Made by a program: the position numbers and the translations under genes. Below are positions 1-8,029 of a stretch of DNA of 64,000 nt, piece by piece. Source of the stretch: Bacteroidota bacterium (GTDB taxonomy: Bacteria > Bacteroidota > Bacteroidia > Chitinophagales > Chitinophagaceae); contig JAUZNZ010000003.1 in NCBI GenBank assembly GCA_030706735.1, positions 62,001-126,000 on the forward strand. Direction: 5' to 3'. The notes below the pieces were generated by a model, which did no database searches, was not told the DNA's origin, and saw only the letters and a list, made by a program, of their open reading frames with translations. How positions within the stretch are numbered: the first letter of the stretch is position 1; each line of letters starts with the position of its first letter.

Positions 1-1293
1 GCCCGCGGCGAACAAAGCGCGGAGAACTGGAAAGCCCTCCTGGCAAGACCCTCGATCGACAACGTCGCTCTCGAGCAAAGGGTGGCGGTCATCCTGGATC
101 AGGTCAGGTTGCATGGCGATGCGGCGGTCAAAAAGTTCTCTCTGCAATATGATAAGGTCGCGCCGGACCCGATCGAGGCGAACCGCATGGAAATGGAGGC
201 GGCCGCTGCGGAGATCAGTGACGAATTAAAAACGGCGATCAGCCAGGCCAGGGAAAATATTGAACGCTTTCACCGCCCACAATGGCGGGAACCAGAAGCG
301 GTGGAAACGATGCCGGGTGTCCGCTGCTGGCGCAAGTCGGTGGGGATTGAAAGGGTCGGGCTCTATATCCCCGGCGGGACAGCTCCATTGTTCAGCACCC
401 TGCTGATGCTGGGCATACCCGCCCGTATCGCAGGTTGTCGGGAGGTCGTACTTTGCTCCCCCCCGGATCCGAACGGACGATTGCACCCGGCTATATTGTA
501 TACCGCCGGGCTTGTGGGGGTCACCAGGATATTCAAGGTCGGAGGCGTACAGGCGGTCGGGGCGATGGCATACGGAACCGCGATGATCCCCCGCGTCCAC
601 AAAATATTCGGTCCCGGGAATCAATACGTAACCTGCGCAAAGCAACTGATACAGAAGGATGGCGTAGCCATCGACATGCCTGCCGGTCCCAGTGAACTGG
701 CTGTTTATGCGGACGACCACGCAAATCCCCGGGTCGTGGCGGCAGATCTTCTTTCCCAGGCCGAGCACGGCGCGGATAGTCAGGTCATTCTTGTCAGCCC
801 CTCGGAATTGCTTATCGAAGCGGTGCAAATGGAGATGGCCGGTCAGCTGCCGGACCTTCCGAGGCAGGCCCTGGCCACGGCAGCGCTGGCAAATAGCCGC
901 GCCTTTATCGTCAGGGACGAATGGCAGGCCATGGAGCTGCTGAATGAATACGCCCCGGAGCACCTGATCCTGATCTGCCGGGAGCCCGGCGCTCTGGCAG
1001 AGCGGGTCGTCAATGCCGGATCGGTCTTTCTTGGCGCCTTCTCTCCCGAAAGTGCCGGGGACTATGCCACCGGTACCAACCACGTCCTGCCGACCAGCGG
1101 CTATGCGAAGGCGTACAGCGGAGTGAGTGTGGACAGCTTTGTAAAAAAGATCACCTTCCAGGAATTGACCGAGGAAGGGATCCGGGGAATCGCACAAACC
1201 GTGGAACGGATGGCCAGGGCCGAAGGACTGGATGCGCATGCCAATGCCGTGCGTGTGAGGATGGGCCGGCAGGGCAAGGCTCCGCGGGCCTGA
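1..1293 (+). CDS. hisD: Histidinol dehydrogenase, 5' end outside the window
   Basis: Catalyses the last two NAD-dependent oxidations of histidine synthesis, histidinol to histidine. The frame is open to base 1, and its first residues already read like the family N-terminal region (a Trp, then an LxRP motif), so the start lies upstream; the GTG at 82 is internal. Family residues are visible: the zinc-site Gln and His in SQAEHGADS, the catalytic Glu-His in APEHLI, the Asp in SAGDYATGTNHVLP and the C-terminal zinc His in GLDAHANA. hisC follows after 29 bases, so the two are co-transcribed; hisG is probably just upstream of the window. Confidence 0.97.
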   Translation, partial: ARGEQSAENWKALLARPSIDNVALEQRVAVILDQVRLHGDAAVKKFSLQYDKVAPDPIEANRMEMEAAAAEISDELKTAISQARENIERFHRPQWREPEAVETMPGVRCWRKSVGIERVGLYIPGGTAPLFSTLLMLGIPARIAGCREVVLCSPPDPNGRLHPAILYTAGLVGVTRIFKVGGVQAVGAMAYGTAMIPRVHKIFGPGNQYVTCAKQLIQKDGVAIDMPAGPSELAVYADDHANPRVVAADLLSQAEHGADSQVILVSPSELLIEAVQMEMAGQLPDLPRQALATAALANSRAFIVRDEWQAMELLNEYAPEHLILICREPGALAERVVNAGSVFLGAFSPESAGDYATGTNHVLPTSGYAKAYSGVSVDSFVKKITFQELTEEGIRGIAQTVERMARAEGLDAHANAVRVRMGRQGKAPRA

Positions 1294-1322
1294 TAGAGGA
1301 CGATATTCAATTCAATGATACT

Positions 1323-2387
1323 ATGTTTCAATTAGACAGCCTGTTACGGGACAATATCCGGCGCCTCGTGCCGTATTCCTCGGCCAGGGACGAATTCCAT
1401 GGTTCGGCGCAGATCTTTATTGATGCCAACGAGAACAGCCTGGGTTCTCCGCTTACGCGCTGGTACAACCGGTATCCCGATCCCCACCAGGTAAGGGTAA
1501 AGGAGGCGCTCAGCAAAGTCAAAGGGATTGGCCCGCAACACCTATTCCTGGGCAATGGCAGCGACGAATGCATCGATATCCTGTATCGCGCCTTCTGCAA
1601 CCCGGGAAAGGACAATGTCATCATCAACCCGCCGACCTACGGCATGTACGAGGTCAGTGCGAACATCAACGATGTCGAGGTCAGGCGCGCCGTACTCATG
1701 GATGATTTCCAGCTGGACCTGATCCACCTTGAACGCCTGGTGGACGAAAACAGCAAACTGATCTGGATTTGCAGCCCGAATAATCCGACAGGCAATTCCA
1801 TGAACAGGCAGGATATCGAGATCGTCCTGAACAATTTTCCCGGACTCGTAGTGATCGATGAGGCCTATATTAATTTTTCCCGCCATCGCTCTTTCATTCA
1901 GGAATTGAGCGACTATCCCAATCTCGTCGTCCTGCAGACGATGAGCAAAGCCTGGGGACTCGCCGGCCTTCGTTTAGGGATGGCCTTCGCCAGCGAGGCG
2001 ATCATCGAGGTCTATAATAAGGTCAAGCCCCCATACAATATTAGTCAGGCCACACAGGAACTCGCCCTAAAAGCCCTGGAAGAGACCGAACAGGTGAACG
2101 ACATGATCCGTACCCTCGTCGCCCTGCGCGGAGAGCTGGCCGGTAAGCTGACGCAACTGCCCGTGGTTCGCCAGGTCTTTCCCAGCGACGCTAATTTCCT
2201 ATTGGTCAGGGTCGCGGATGCGGGCGCTGTGTATGCCCACTTGCTGGAGGAGGGTATCGTCGTCCGGGATCGCAGCAAGGTAGAGCGCTGTGCGGGTTGC
2301 CTGCGGATCACGGTCGGCACGGAAAGAGAGAATGACGAACTGATCCGGGCCATGCAAAGACTCGACGCAGATGCCCGGCACGCCTAA
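1323..2387 (+). CDS. hisC: Histidinol-phosphate aminotransferase
   Basis: Transfers the amino group from glutamate to imidazole-acetol phosphate to give histidinol phosphate. It is a PLP-dependent fold-type I enzyme of 354 residues, normal length. The PLP lysine is K209 in the MSKAWGLAGLRLG motif; ICSPNNPTGN and VVIDEAYINF are the usual cofactor-binding segments. The ATG at 1323 gives the expected N-terminus. It follows hisD closely, but the next histidine gene (hisB) is about 2 kb away behind two redox genes, which is unusual. Confidence 0.97.
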   Translation: MFQLDSLLRDNIRRLVPYSSARDEFHGSAQIFIDANENSLGSPLTRWYNRYPDPHQVRVKEALSKVKGIGPQHLFLGNGSDECIDILYRAFCNPGKDNVIINPPTYGMYEVSANINDVEVRRAVLMDDFQLDLIHLERLVDENSKLIWICSPNNPTGNSMNRQDIEIVLNNFPGLVVIDEAYINFSRHRSFIQELSDYPNLVVLQTMSKAWGLAGLRLGMAFASEAIIEVYNKVKPPYNISQATQELALKALEETEQVNDMIRTLVALRGELAGKLTQLPVVRQVFPSDANFLLVRVADAGAVYAHLLEEGIVVRDRSKVERCAGCLRITVGTERENDELIRAMQRLDADARHA

Positions 2388-2424
2388 GGCAAAAATGAGT
2401 GGAGCGGATAAGATCTGGCGAAAG

Positions 2425-2452
2425 ACCGGATTGGCCGGTGAACCCTTTTTTT
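2425..2452 (+). terminator. Weak terminator-like hairpin after hisC
   Basis: A 5-bp stem (ACCGG 2425-2429, CCGGT 2435-2439) is followed six bases later by seven T (2446-2452), within the 94-base gap between hisC and the dehydrogenase gene. It is a short stem and could be leaky or fortuitous. If real, it would separate hisDC from the downstream redox pair. Confidence 0.3.
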
Positions 2453-2481
2453 AAATTAAATTACATTCTTAATTTATCACC

Positions 2482-3825
2482 ATGAGATCGTTATTTTCAT
2501 CAGGAATGAAAGGTTCGACCGTAAAGACGATGCCATACAGGGCTTTGTTCATTGCATTATGCCTGTCCGTGACCGGCCTGCTGGCCTGCGCCGGCGATGG
2601 CGGCAATGGCCCCGGAAAAGGCGGCGGCCCGCAAAAGACTGATCCCGCCGACTCGGGCATCAAGGTTCCATCCGGGTTCAAAGCAACCGTCGTGGCCCAG
2701 TCCCTGGGCAGAACGCGGCATCTGGCCGTCACGGATAATGGGATGATCTATGTCAAGCTGGAAAGATTGAAGGATGGCAAAGGCATCGTCCGTCTGAAGG
2801 ATTCCGGCCATCATGGGACGATGGACGACGTGATGGGCTTTGGCCACTTCGGAGGCACCGGCATGGCGATCCGCGACGGGTACCTCTATGCTTCCTCCGA
2901 CGAGGAGGTCTTCCGCTATAAACTGGATGCGGATGGCAATGTGATCAGCCCCGAACATCCCGAGAAGATCGTTACCGGGTTGCTGCAGCGCGGCGAGCAT
3001 GAGGCGAAAGCCATCACTCTGGACTATGACGGCAACCTGTATGTGAATATCGGGGCATACTCCAATGCCTGCCAGGTGCAGGACCGTACCAAGGGTTCTC
3101 CCGCCATGAATCCGTGCCCGATCCTGGATTCTGCGGGCGGGATATGGAAATTCAAGGCGGGCCAGCCCAACCAAACCTATAAGGACGGGGTACGCTACGC
3201 CACGGGATTGCGGAATGTGGTCGGGCTCGACTGGAACAAGTCCACGAACTCGCTGTTCGTCATGCAACATGGCCGGGACCAATTGAGTGACTTGTTCCCC
3301 CAATACTTTGATACGAAGCAGAGCGCGGAACTGCCCGCAGAATGCATGTATGAATTACACATGGGATCGAATTGCGGCTGGCCCTATATCTATTATGATC
3401 AGATCCAGCATAAGAAAGTGCTGGCTCCCGAATATGGCGGCGATGGAAAAAAGGACGGGGATGCCAAATTCCAGGATCCCGTGGCGGCCTATCCGGGACA
3501 CCTGGCGCCGAATGGTCTGCTGTTCTACACCGGAACGATGTTCCCCGAAAGATATCGCAACGGCGCATTCATCGCTTTCCACGGGTCCTGGAATCGCGCG
3601 CCCGAGCCGCAAAAAGGATATTTTGTGGTTTTCCAACCCTTTAAGGATGGCAAGCCCAGCGGTGCCTGGGAGGTTTTTGCAGACAATTTTTCCGGCAGCC
3701 CCGAACTTACGGCTTCTGGCCGGGCCAGGCATCGTCCATGCGGCCTGGCGCAGGGTCCCGATGGATCGCTCTATGTCACGGACGATTCGAAAGGTACGAT
3801 CTGGAAGATCACGTATAATAAATAG
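2482..3825 (+). CDS. PQQ-type sugar (sorbosone) dehydrogenase-like lipoprotein
   Basis: A secreted beta-propeller protein of the glucose/sorbosone dehydrogenase family, which oxidises sugars or aldoses with a quinone cofactor. The substrate cannot be told from sequence. Residues 20-36 form a lipoprotein signal ending LLAC, so it is probably anchored on the periplasmic side. Blade-like segments recur (GNLYVNIG, ATGLRNVVGLDW, FHGSWNR, GPDGSLYVTDD). The ATG at 2482 is used; the ATG at 2530 would give a shorter, more typical signal peptide. A cytochrome c gene follows after 20 bases and is the natural electron acceptor. The pair interrupts the histidine gene order. Confidence 0.85.
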   Translation: MRSLFSSGMKGSTVKTMPYRALFIALCLSVTGLLACAGDGGNGPGKGGGPQKTDPADSGIKVPSGFKATVVAQSLGRTRHLAVTDNGMIYVKLERLKDGKGIVRLKDSGHHGTMDDVMGFGHFGGTGMAIRDGYLYASSDEEVFRYKLDADGNVISPEHPEKIVTGLLQRGEHEAKAITLDYDGNLYVNIGAYSNACQVQDRTKGSPAMNPCPILDSAGGIWKFKAGQPNQTYKDGVRYATGLRNVVGLDWNKSTNSLFVMQHGRDQLSDLFPQYFDTKQSAELPAECMYELHMGSNCGWPYIYYDQIQHKKVLAPEYGGDGKKDGDAKFQDPVAAYPGHLAPNGLLFYTGTMFPERYRNGAFIAFHGSWNRAPEPQKGYFVVFQPFKDGKPSGAWEVFADNFSGSPELTASGRARHRPCGLAQGPDGSLYVTDDSKGTIWKITYNK

Positions 3826-3845
3826 TAACCTATTTTCCGCAGCGT

Positions 3846-4334
3846 ATGAAGACCTATAGCATGGGGATCCTGTTTTGTGGCGGCTTGATCATCCTTGCCG
3901 CGATGATGATGTCGCAGACGACCAGACCGGCGGCGCCTGCGCGGGCCACGCCCGCCCGGACTGCTCGGACCGGCTCAACCGCCCAGGGCGGATTTGCCGC
4001 ATCGATGGCCAGGGGGAAACAAGTGTACCTCCAACAGTGCCTGGCCTGTCACCAGGCAGATGCCCTGGGCGTGGAGAATATGAATCCCTCACTGGTTAAA
4101 TCCAAATATGTGCTGGGCGATAAGACGGTCCTCGTCCGGATCGTACTGACAGGCATGAAGGGGGTGGAGATCGACGGAGACGCCTATCACAACGTCATGG
4201 CGCCGCATAGCGATCTCACCGACCAGCAAATAGCCGACGTCCTGACCTATGTCCGGAACAGCTTCGGCAATAAGGCGAAGGCCGTCACTGCGGCCGAAGT
4301 AAAGGCGATCCGCGCAAAAACCAAACTGAATTGA
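3846..4334 (+). CDS. Secreted c-type cytochrome, monohaem
   Basis: A single-haem cytochrome c of class I. A hydrophobic N-terminus (residues 8-22) acts as signal or anchor, followed by an Ala/Pro/Thr-rich linker. The haem motif CLACH is at residues 65-69, and the Met in YHNVMAPH is the probable distal ligand. Probably accepts electrons from the dehydrogenase encoded just upstream. Its TGA stop shares one base with the hisB ATG (TGATG), so translation of hisB is likely coupled to it, a surprising link between a periplasmic redox gene and a histidine gene. Confidence 0.9.
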   Translation: MKTYSMGILFCGGLIILAAMMMSQTTRPAAPARATPARTARTGSTAQGGFAASMARGKQVYLQQCLACHQADALGVENMNPSLVKSKYVLGDKTVLVRIVLTGMKGVEIDGDAYHNVMAPHSDLTDQQIADVLTYVRNSFGNKAKAVTAAEVKAIRAKTKLN

Positions 4335-5473
4335 TGAAGAGGATCCTATTTATCGACCGCGACGGCACCCTGATCAGGGAAGCGCCTCCGACCTACCAGA
4401 TCGATTCATTCGACAAGCTGGAATTTTATCCCGGCATGTTCGAATACATGGGACGGATCGCCCGCGAATTCGATTATGAATTGCTGATGGTGACCAACCA
4501 GGATGGGTTGGGCAGCGCCTCCTTCCCTGAAGACCATTTCTGGCCGGTGCAAAATTTTGTGATGAAGAGCCTGGAGAATGAAGGTATCCTCTTCCGGGAC
4601 GTATATATCGACCGGAGCTTCCCCGGCGACAATAAGCCGACGCGAAAGCCCGGCACGGGCATGCTGACCGCCTATCTGAACCATGCCGGTTACGACCTTG
4701 CCAATTCCTATGTGATCGGCGACCGTATCACTGACGTACAGCTGGCAAGGAATCTCGGTTGTAAGGCCATCTGGCTGAACAATGACCCTGCATTGGGCAG
4801 CGGGGAACTGGACAAGGGCGGTGAGGGCCTGGACGGGTCCGTGGCGCTGGAGACCACGCAATGGAGCAGCATTTATGAATTCCTGAAACTGGGCCTCCGA
4901 CGCGTCGTCCACGAGCGGAATACCAATGAGACGCAGATCCGGGTTGAGTTGAACGTGGATGGCGACGGGAAGGCGGATATCGCAACGGGCATGGGCTTCT
5001 TCGATCACATGCTGGATCAGATCGCCCGGCATGGCAAAATGGATCTCAGGATACTTGTCCATGGGGACCTGCACATCGACGAACATCATACGATCGAGGA
5101 TACCGGCCTGGCCCTGGGTGAGGCCATTGGCAAGGCCCTCGCCGACAAACGAGGCATGGAACGATATGGGTTCGCCCTGCCCATGGATGAGGCCGATGCC
5201 AAAGTACTGATCGATTTCGGGGGGCGGAACTGGATCGTATGGAATGCCGAATTCAAACGGGAAAAGATCGGTGAGATGCCGACCGAGATGTTCTTCCATT
5301 TCTTCAAATCATTTTCGGACGCGGCCCGCTGCAACCTGAATATCGAATGCCGTGGAGAAAATGAGCACCACAAGATCGAGGCCATTTTCAAGGCCTTCGC
5401 CAGGGCCATCCGTATGGCGGTGAAGCGGGATCCTTTTAGTAATTACCTGCCCAGCACCAAGGGGGTGCTATAG
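4334..5473 (+). CDS. hisB: Bifunctional histidinol-phosphatase / imidazoleglycerol-phosphate dehydratase
   Basis: Carries out two histidine steps: dehydration of imidazoleglycerol phosphate and dephosphorylation of histidinol phosphate. The N-terminal HAD phosphatase has the DxD pair at D8 and D10 (FIDRDGT). The C-terminal dehydratase starts near residue 180 and shows both metal-binding motifs, [16 protein letters not shown] and [16 protein letters not shown]. The ATG at 4334 is chosen over the in-frame TTG at 4331 because it overlaps the preceding stop. It is separated from hisDC by two redox genes and from hisH by about 9 kb. Confidence 0.97.
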   Translation: MKRILFIDRDGTLIREAPPTYQIDSFDKLEFYPGMFEYMGRIAREFDYELLMVTNQDGLGSASFPEDHFWPVQNFVMKSLENEGILFRDVYIDRSFPGDNKPTRKPGTGMLTAYLNHAGYDLANSYVIGDRITDVQLARNLGCKAIWLNNDPALGSGELDKGGEGLDGSVALETTQWSSIYEFLKLGLRRVVHERNTNETQIRVELNVDGDGKADIATGMGFFDHMLDQIARHGKMDLRILVHGDLHIDEHHTIEDTGLALGEAIGKALADKRGMERYGFALPMDEADAKVLIDFGGRNWIVWNAEFKREKIGEMPTEMFFHFFKSFSDAARCNLNIECRGENEHHKIEAIFKAFARAIRMAVKRDPFSNYLPSTKGVL

Positions 5474-5474
5474 G

Positions 5475-5557
5475 ATCGGCTATTCAGCCGATATTTACAT
5501 TTATCGGGTATTTAGCCAATATTTTGAAATATCGGTTAATTTGCCGATATTTGGTTC
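5475..5557 (+). repeat. Three 28-bp-spaced operator-like repeats before satD
   Basis: Starting two bases after the hisB stop, the motif ATCGGnTAnTTnnGCC(G/A)ATATTT occurs three times, with its ATCGG beginning at 5475, 5503 and 5531, exactly 28 bp apart. Copy 1 contains a 7-bp inverted repeat (ATCGGCT-4-AGCCGAT). Copy 3 lies in a perfect 9-bp inverted repeat, AAATATCGG (5527-5535), 8-base spacer, CCGATATTT (5544-5552). Copy 2 is more degenerate. These look like binding sites for a dimeric repressor, most simply the helix-turn-helix of the adjacent SatD-like protein. Confidence 0.75.
5523..5553 (+). promoter_or_regulatory. Likely satD promoter overlapping operator copy 3
   Basis: A -33 TTTG (5523-5526) lies 19 bases before GATATTTG (5546-5553), one base off the Bacteroidota TAnnTTTG box. 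The third palindrome (5527-5552) occupies exactly the interval between the two boxes, the ideal position for repression. The box ends four bases before the ATG at 5558, so the transcript would be nearly leaderless. Confidence 0.5.
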
Positions 5558-6199
5558 ATGACCAGCGTCATGACCAGCGTGATCACCGGCGACATCATGA
5601 ATTCCAGGGGGGCAGCCAACCAGGGGGAATGGCTGACGCCTATCAAAAAAGTATTCGCGATCTACGGAAAAACGCCAAAGACCTGGGAGATCTATCGGGG
5701 TGATAGTTTCCAGCTGGAGGTCAAAGAACCGCCCGATTCTCTCCTGGCCGCCATACGCATCAAGGCATGCATCAAATCGATCAGAGAGGAGGAATTGGAC
5801 GTACGGATGGCGATCGGCATCGGATCCAGGAATTACAGCGCCGCCAGGATCACGGAATCGAACGGGGAAGCATTCATCCATTCCGGTGAAAAATTCGAAA
5901 CCCTGAAAAAAATGAAGAAAAGTCTGGCCATTAAGTCCCCCTGGCCCGCGATCGATACCGAACTGAACCTGATGATCAGCCTGGCATCCATCGCAATGGA
6001 TAAATGGAGCCCGTCCTCCGCTGAATTGGTAGCCTTGTCCCTGAAGAACAAAGAGTTCTCCCAAAAGGAACTGGGACACAAATTGGGCAGGACGCAATCC
6101 TCCATCAGCGAAAGACAGAAAAGGGCGCTATACGATGAAATAATGGAGTTGGAGCACTATTACAGAAACAAAATGGAGCAACAGCTCAAAAAGATATGA
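5558..6199 (+). CDS. SatD-family protein with C-terminal helix-turn-helix
   Basis: 213 residues. The N-terminal VITGDIMNSRG motif is typical of the SatD family, named from a streptococcal secretion/acid-tolerance locus; its biochemical role is not known to me. Residues about 165-200 (FSQKELGHKLGRTQSSISERQ) read as a helix-turn-helix, so it may be a DNA-binding autoregulator. The first 12 bases are duplicated (ATGACCAGCGT twice), so the start could be 5558 or 5570; neither has a clear ribosome binding site. Its stop overlaps the next gene by 4 bases (ATGA), indicating a conserved pair with the DUF3307 membrane protein. Confidence 0.8.
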   Translation: MTSVMTSVITGDIMNSRGAANQGEWLTPIKKVFAIYGKTPKTWEIYRGDSFQLEVKEPPDSLLAAIRIKACIKSIREEELDVRMAIGIGSRNYSAARITESNGEAFIHSGEKFETLKKMKKSLAIKSPWPAIDTELNLMISLASIAMDKWSPSSAELVALSLKNKEFSQKELGHKLGRTQSSISERQKRALYDEIMELEHYYRNKMEQQLKKI

Positions 6200-6936
6200 T
6201 CTTGCTCATTCAGCTTTTCCTGGCCCATATCCTGGGCGATTTTTTTCTGCAGCCCGATAAATGGGTCAGGGAAAAAACGCAAAAGAGGCTCCGGTCGATC
6301 TACCTCTATATACACGTCGTGATCCATTTCCTATTGATCCTGCTCGTCACGGGAGATACCGGCCTCTGGAAAATAGCCCTGCTGATCTCCCTGTCGCACC
6401 TGGTCATAGATGGGATAAAGCTGTTGGCGCAGAAGGAAGGCGAATCCCGGGCCTGGTTCTTTGCGGACCAGCTATTGCATCTGGCAGTACTCCTGACGGT
6501 ATGGATCGTTCAGGACAAGGTCGTCGTGGATCTTCACGCCCTCTGGAACAGAACCAACCTGATCCTGATCACGGCGGTCCTGTTCCTATTGAATCCGGCC
6601 TCCATCATCATCAAAACGGTCATCTCAAAGTGGACGCCCGGCGCGCCCGGCGGCAACGAACATCCGACAGGCGCGACCGCGAACATATACAGATCGTTGG
6701 AAAATGCGGGCCAGCTCATCGGGATGATCGAAAGAGTGTTGGTGCTGATCTTTATCTTTGTCGGAAGATGGGAAGGCGTGGGCTTCCTCCTTGCCGCCAA
6801 GTCCGTGTTCCGGTTCGGCGATCTGAAGGACGCCCGGGATACCAAGCTTACGGAATATGTCCTGATCGGCACCCTGCTGAGCTTCGGCATGGCGGTCATA
6901 ACAAGCCTTCTGGCGGTAACTTTATGGAGAACATAG
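6196..6936 (+). CDS. DUF3307 integral membrane protein
   Basis: 246 residues with several membrane segments: N-terminal LIQLFLAHILGDFFLQP, two more within about 35-75, then segments near 95-112, 120-140, 175-195 and at the C-terminus. The opening AHILGDFFLQPDKW and SHLVIDGIKLL are DUF3307 signatures. Function is unknown. Its start overlaps the SatD stop (ATGA) and its stop overlaps the kinase start by 13 bases, so three proteins are translationally linked. SatD may sense or control this membrane protein; that is inference from context. Confidence 0.8.
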   Translation: MILLIQLFLAHILGDFFLQPDKWVREKTQKRLRSIYLYIHVVIHFLLILLVTGDTGLWKIALLISLSHLVIDGIKLLAQKEGESRAWFFADQLLHLAVLLTVWIVQDKVVVDLHALWNRTNLILITAVLFLLNPASIIIKTVISKWTPGAPGGNEHPTGATANIYRSLENAGQLIGMIERVLVLIFIFVGRWEGVGFLLAAKSVFRFGDLKDARDTKLTEYVLIGTLLSFGMAVITSLLAVTLWRT

Positions 6937-7871
6937 ATCATTTGACGGACAAGACTTACGATATCTGCTGCATAGGGCATATCACCCTGGATAAAGTGGT
7001 CACTCCGCTGGCGGTCAAGCACATGCCGGGAGGAACGTCCGTCTACTTCTCCAATGCCATCCGGAACATGGACCTGAGCTATCTCCTGGTCACGGCCCTT
7101 GGACAGGACGACATGCAGATCGTCGATGACCTGCGCGATAAGGGGATCGATGTGCAGACACTGCCAAGCGCCCATACGGTCTGTTTCGAGAACATCTATA
7201 CCGGGAACCTGGACCATCGCACGCAGCGCGTGACCCGGCAGGCGGATCCTTTCACGGCCGGTCAGTTGCAGCCGATAAAGGCGAAGGTCTTTCACCTGGG
7301 GCCGCTCCTCGCCGGCGATATCCCCCTGGAATCGATCAGGGCGCTATCGGTGAAAGGCATCGTATCCCTCGATGTGCAGGGCTATCTCCGCAAAGTGAAG
7401 GATGAGCAGGTCTGCGCCGTTGATTGGCCTGCGAAAAGGGAAGCCCTCGCCTGCGTGGATATCCTCAAAGCCAATGAATCCGAAATGCACGTGCTGACGG
7501 GATATAAGGAGGTGCGCAAATCGGCAAAGCTTCTCGCCTCATGGGGGGTGAAGGAAGTAGTGATCACCCTGGGCAGTAAGGGTTCGGTGATCCTGCACGA
7601 TGACCGCTTACATACCATCCCCGCCTATACGCCGGAAACAAATAAGGATACGACAGGATGTGGTGATACCTATATGGCCGGCTACCTGTACAAGCGCATC
7701 AGGGGAGCGGGCATTCAGGAGGCCGGCGAATTCGCCGCGGCGATGGCCACGCTCAAGATCGGCTCGATGGGGCCGTTTACCGGCACATCCGAAGACGTCC
7801 TTAGGCTGCTGGGAGAAAGGAAAAAAAATTTGGCGAAGTCATTTTTCCGCTTCATATTTGCGATGCAATGA
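6924..7871 (+). CDS. PfkB-family carbohydrate/nucleoside kinase
   Basis: 315 residues, ribokinase-like fold. The N-terminal GHITLDKV and GGTSVYFSNAI match the substrate-binding region, and DTTGCGDTYMAGYLYKR near the C-terminus is the PfkB signature with the catalytic Asp. Substrate cannot be assigned. The ATG at 6924 begins a normal N-terminus; the longer open frame from 6261 is antisense-like read-through over DUF3307. Its last bases contain the promoter and start codon of the trp leader peptide (ATGA overlap at 7868-7871). Confidence 0.85.
   Translation: MENIDHLTDKTYDICCIGHITLDKVVTPLAVKHMPGGTSVYFSNAIRNMDLSYLLVTALGQDDMQIVDDLRDKGIDVQTLPSAHTVCFENIYTGNLDHRTQRVTRQADPFTAGQLQPIKAKVFHLGPLLAGDIPLESIRALSVKGIVSLDVQGYLRKVKDEQVCAVDWPAKREALACVDILKANESEMHVLTGYKEVRKSAKLLASWGVKEVVITLGSKGSVILHDDRLHTIPAYTPETNKDTTGCGDTYMAGYLYKRIRGAGIQEAGEFAAAMATLKIGSMGPFTGTSEDVLRLLGERKKNLAKSFFRFIFAMQ
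7829..7860 (+). promoter_or_regulatory. Promoter of the trp operon
   Basis: TTTG (7829-7832) and CATATTTG (7853-7860) are 20 bases apart, one base off the Bacteroidota consensus TTG-N19-21-TAnnTTTG. The elements lie inside the 3' end of the kinase gene. Transcription would begin about 5-7 bases downstream, within two or three bases of the leader-peptide ATG. Confidence 0.55.
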
Positions 7872-7930
7872 AACATGAATTGATCAATAAACTGTGGTGG
7901 TGGCATGCGAACTCCGTGCGGGGCAAGTAA
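7868..7930 (+). CDS. trpL: trp leader peptide with three consecutive Trp codons
   Basis: A 20-codon ORF whose codons 10-12 (7895-7903) are TGG TGG TGG, the hallmark of ribosome-mediated attenuation. Its ATG overlaps the stop of the preceding kinase gene. It lies immediately upstream of an intrinsic terminator and trpE. A ribosome stalled at the Trp codons would cover the 5' part of a 1:2 hairpin (GCATG 7903-7907 with CGTGC 7915-7919), freeing CGGGGC (7919-7924) to act as antiterminator. Such leaders are best described in Proteobacteria. Confidence 0.85.
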   Translation: MKHELINKLWWWHANSVRGK

Positions 7931-7957
7931 TGCTATTACTATTGTATTACCATATTG

Positions 7958-7986
7958 GGCCCCGACTTGTCGGGGCCTTTTCTTTT
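7958..7986 (+). terminator. trp attenuator terminator
   Basis: A perfect 9-bp stem, GGCCCCGAC (7958-7966) and GTCGGGGCC (7969-7977), followed by TTTTCTTTT. Its 5' arm contains GCCCCG (7959-7964), exactly complementary to CGGGGC (7919-7924) just after the Trp codons, giving the alternative antiterminator. It lies 44 bases before trpE. Confidence 0.85.
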
Positions 7987-8029
7987 GGCCCCGGTGAACG
8001 GGTCCGGGCGCAAAATCTAAGAACAAGCC

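Noticed and set aside
226-1239. 337-codon open frame opposite hisD
   Set aside because: Antisense shadow of hisD with no recognisable domain.
6261-6923. Long N-terminal extension of the PfkB kinase frame
   Set aside because: Overlaps DUF3307 out of frame, is Arg/Gly/Asp-rich and non-homologous; the kinase begins cleanly at the ATG at 6924.
7931-8029. Riboswitch or T-box before trpE
   Set aside because: The leader peptide with Trp codons plus a simple antiterminator explains the region; no T-box or aptamer consensus is seen.
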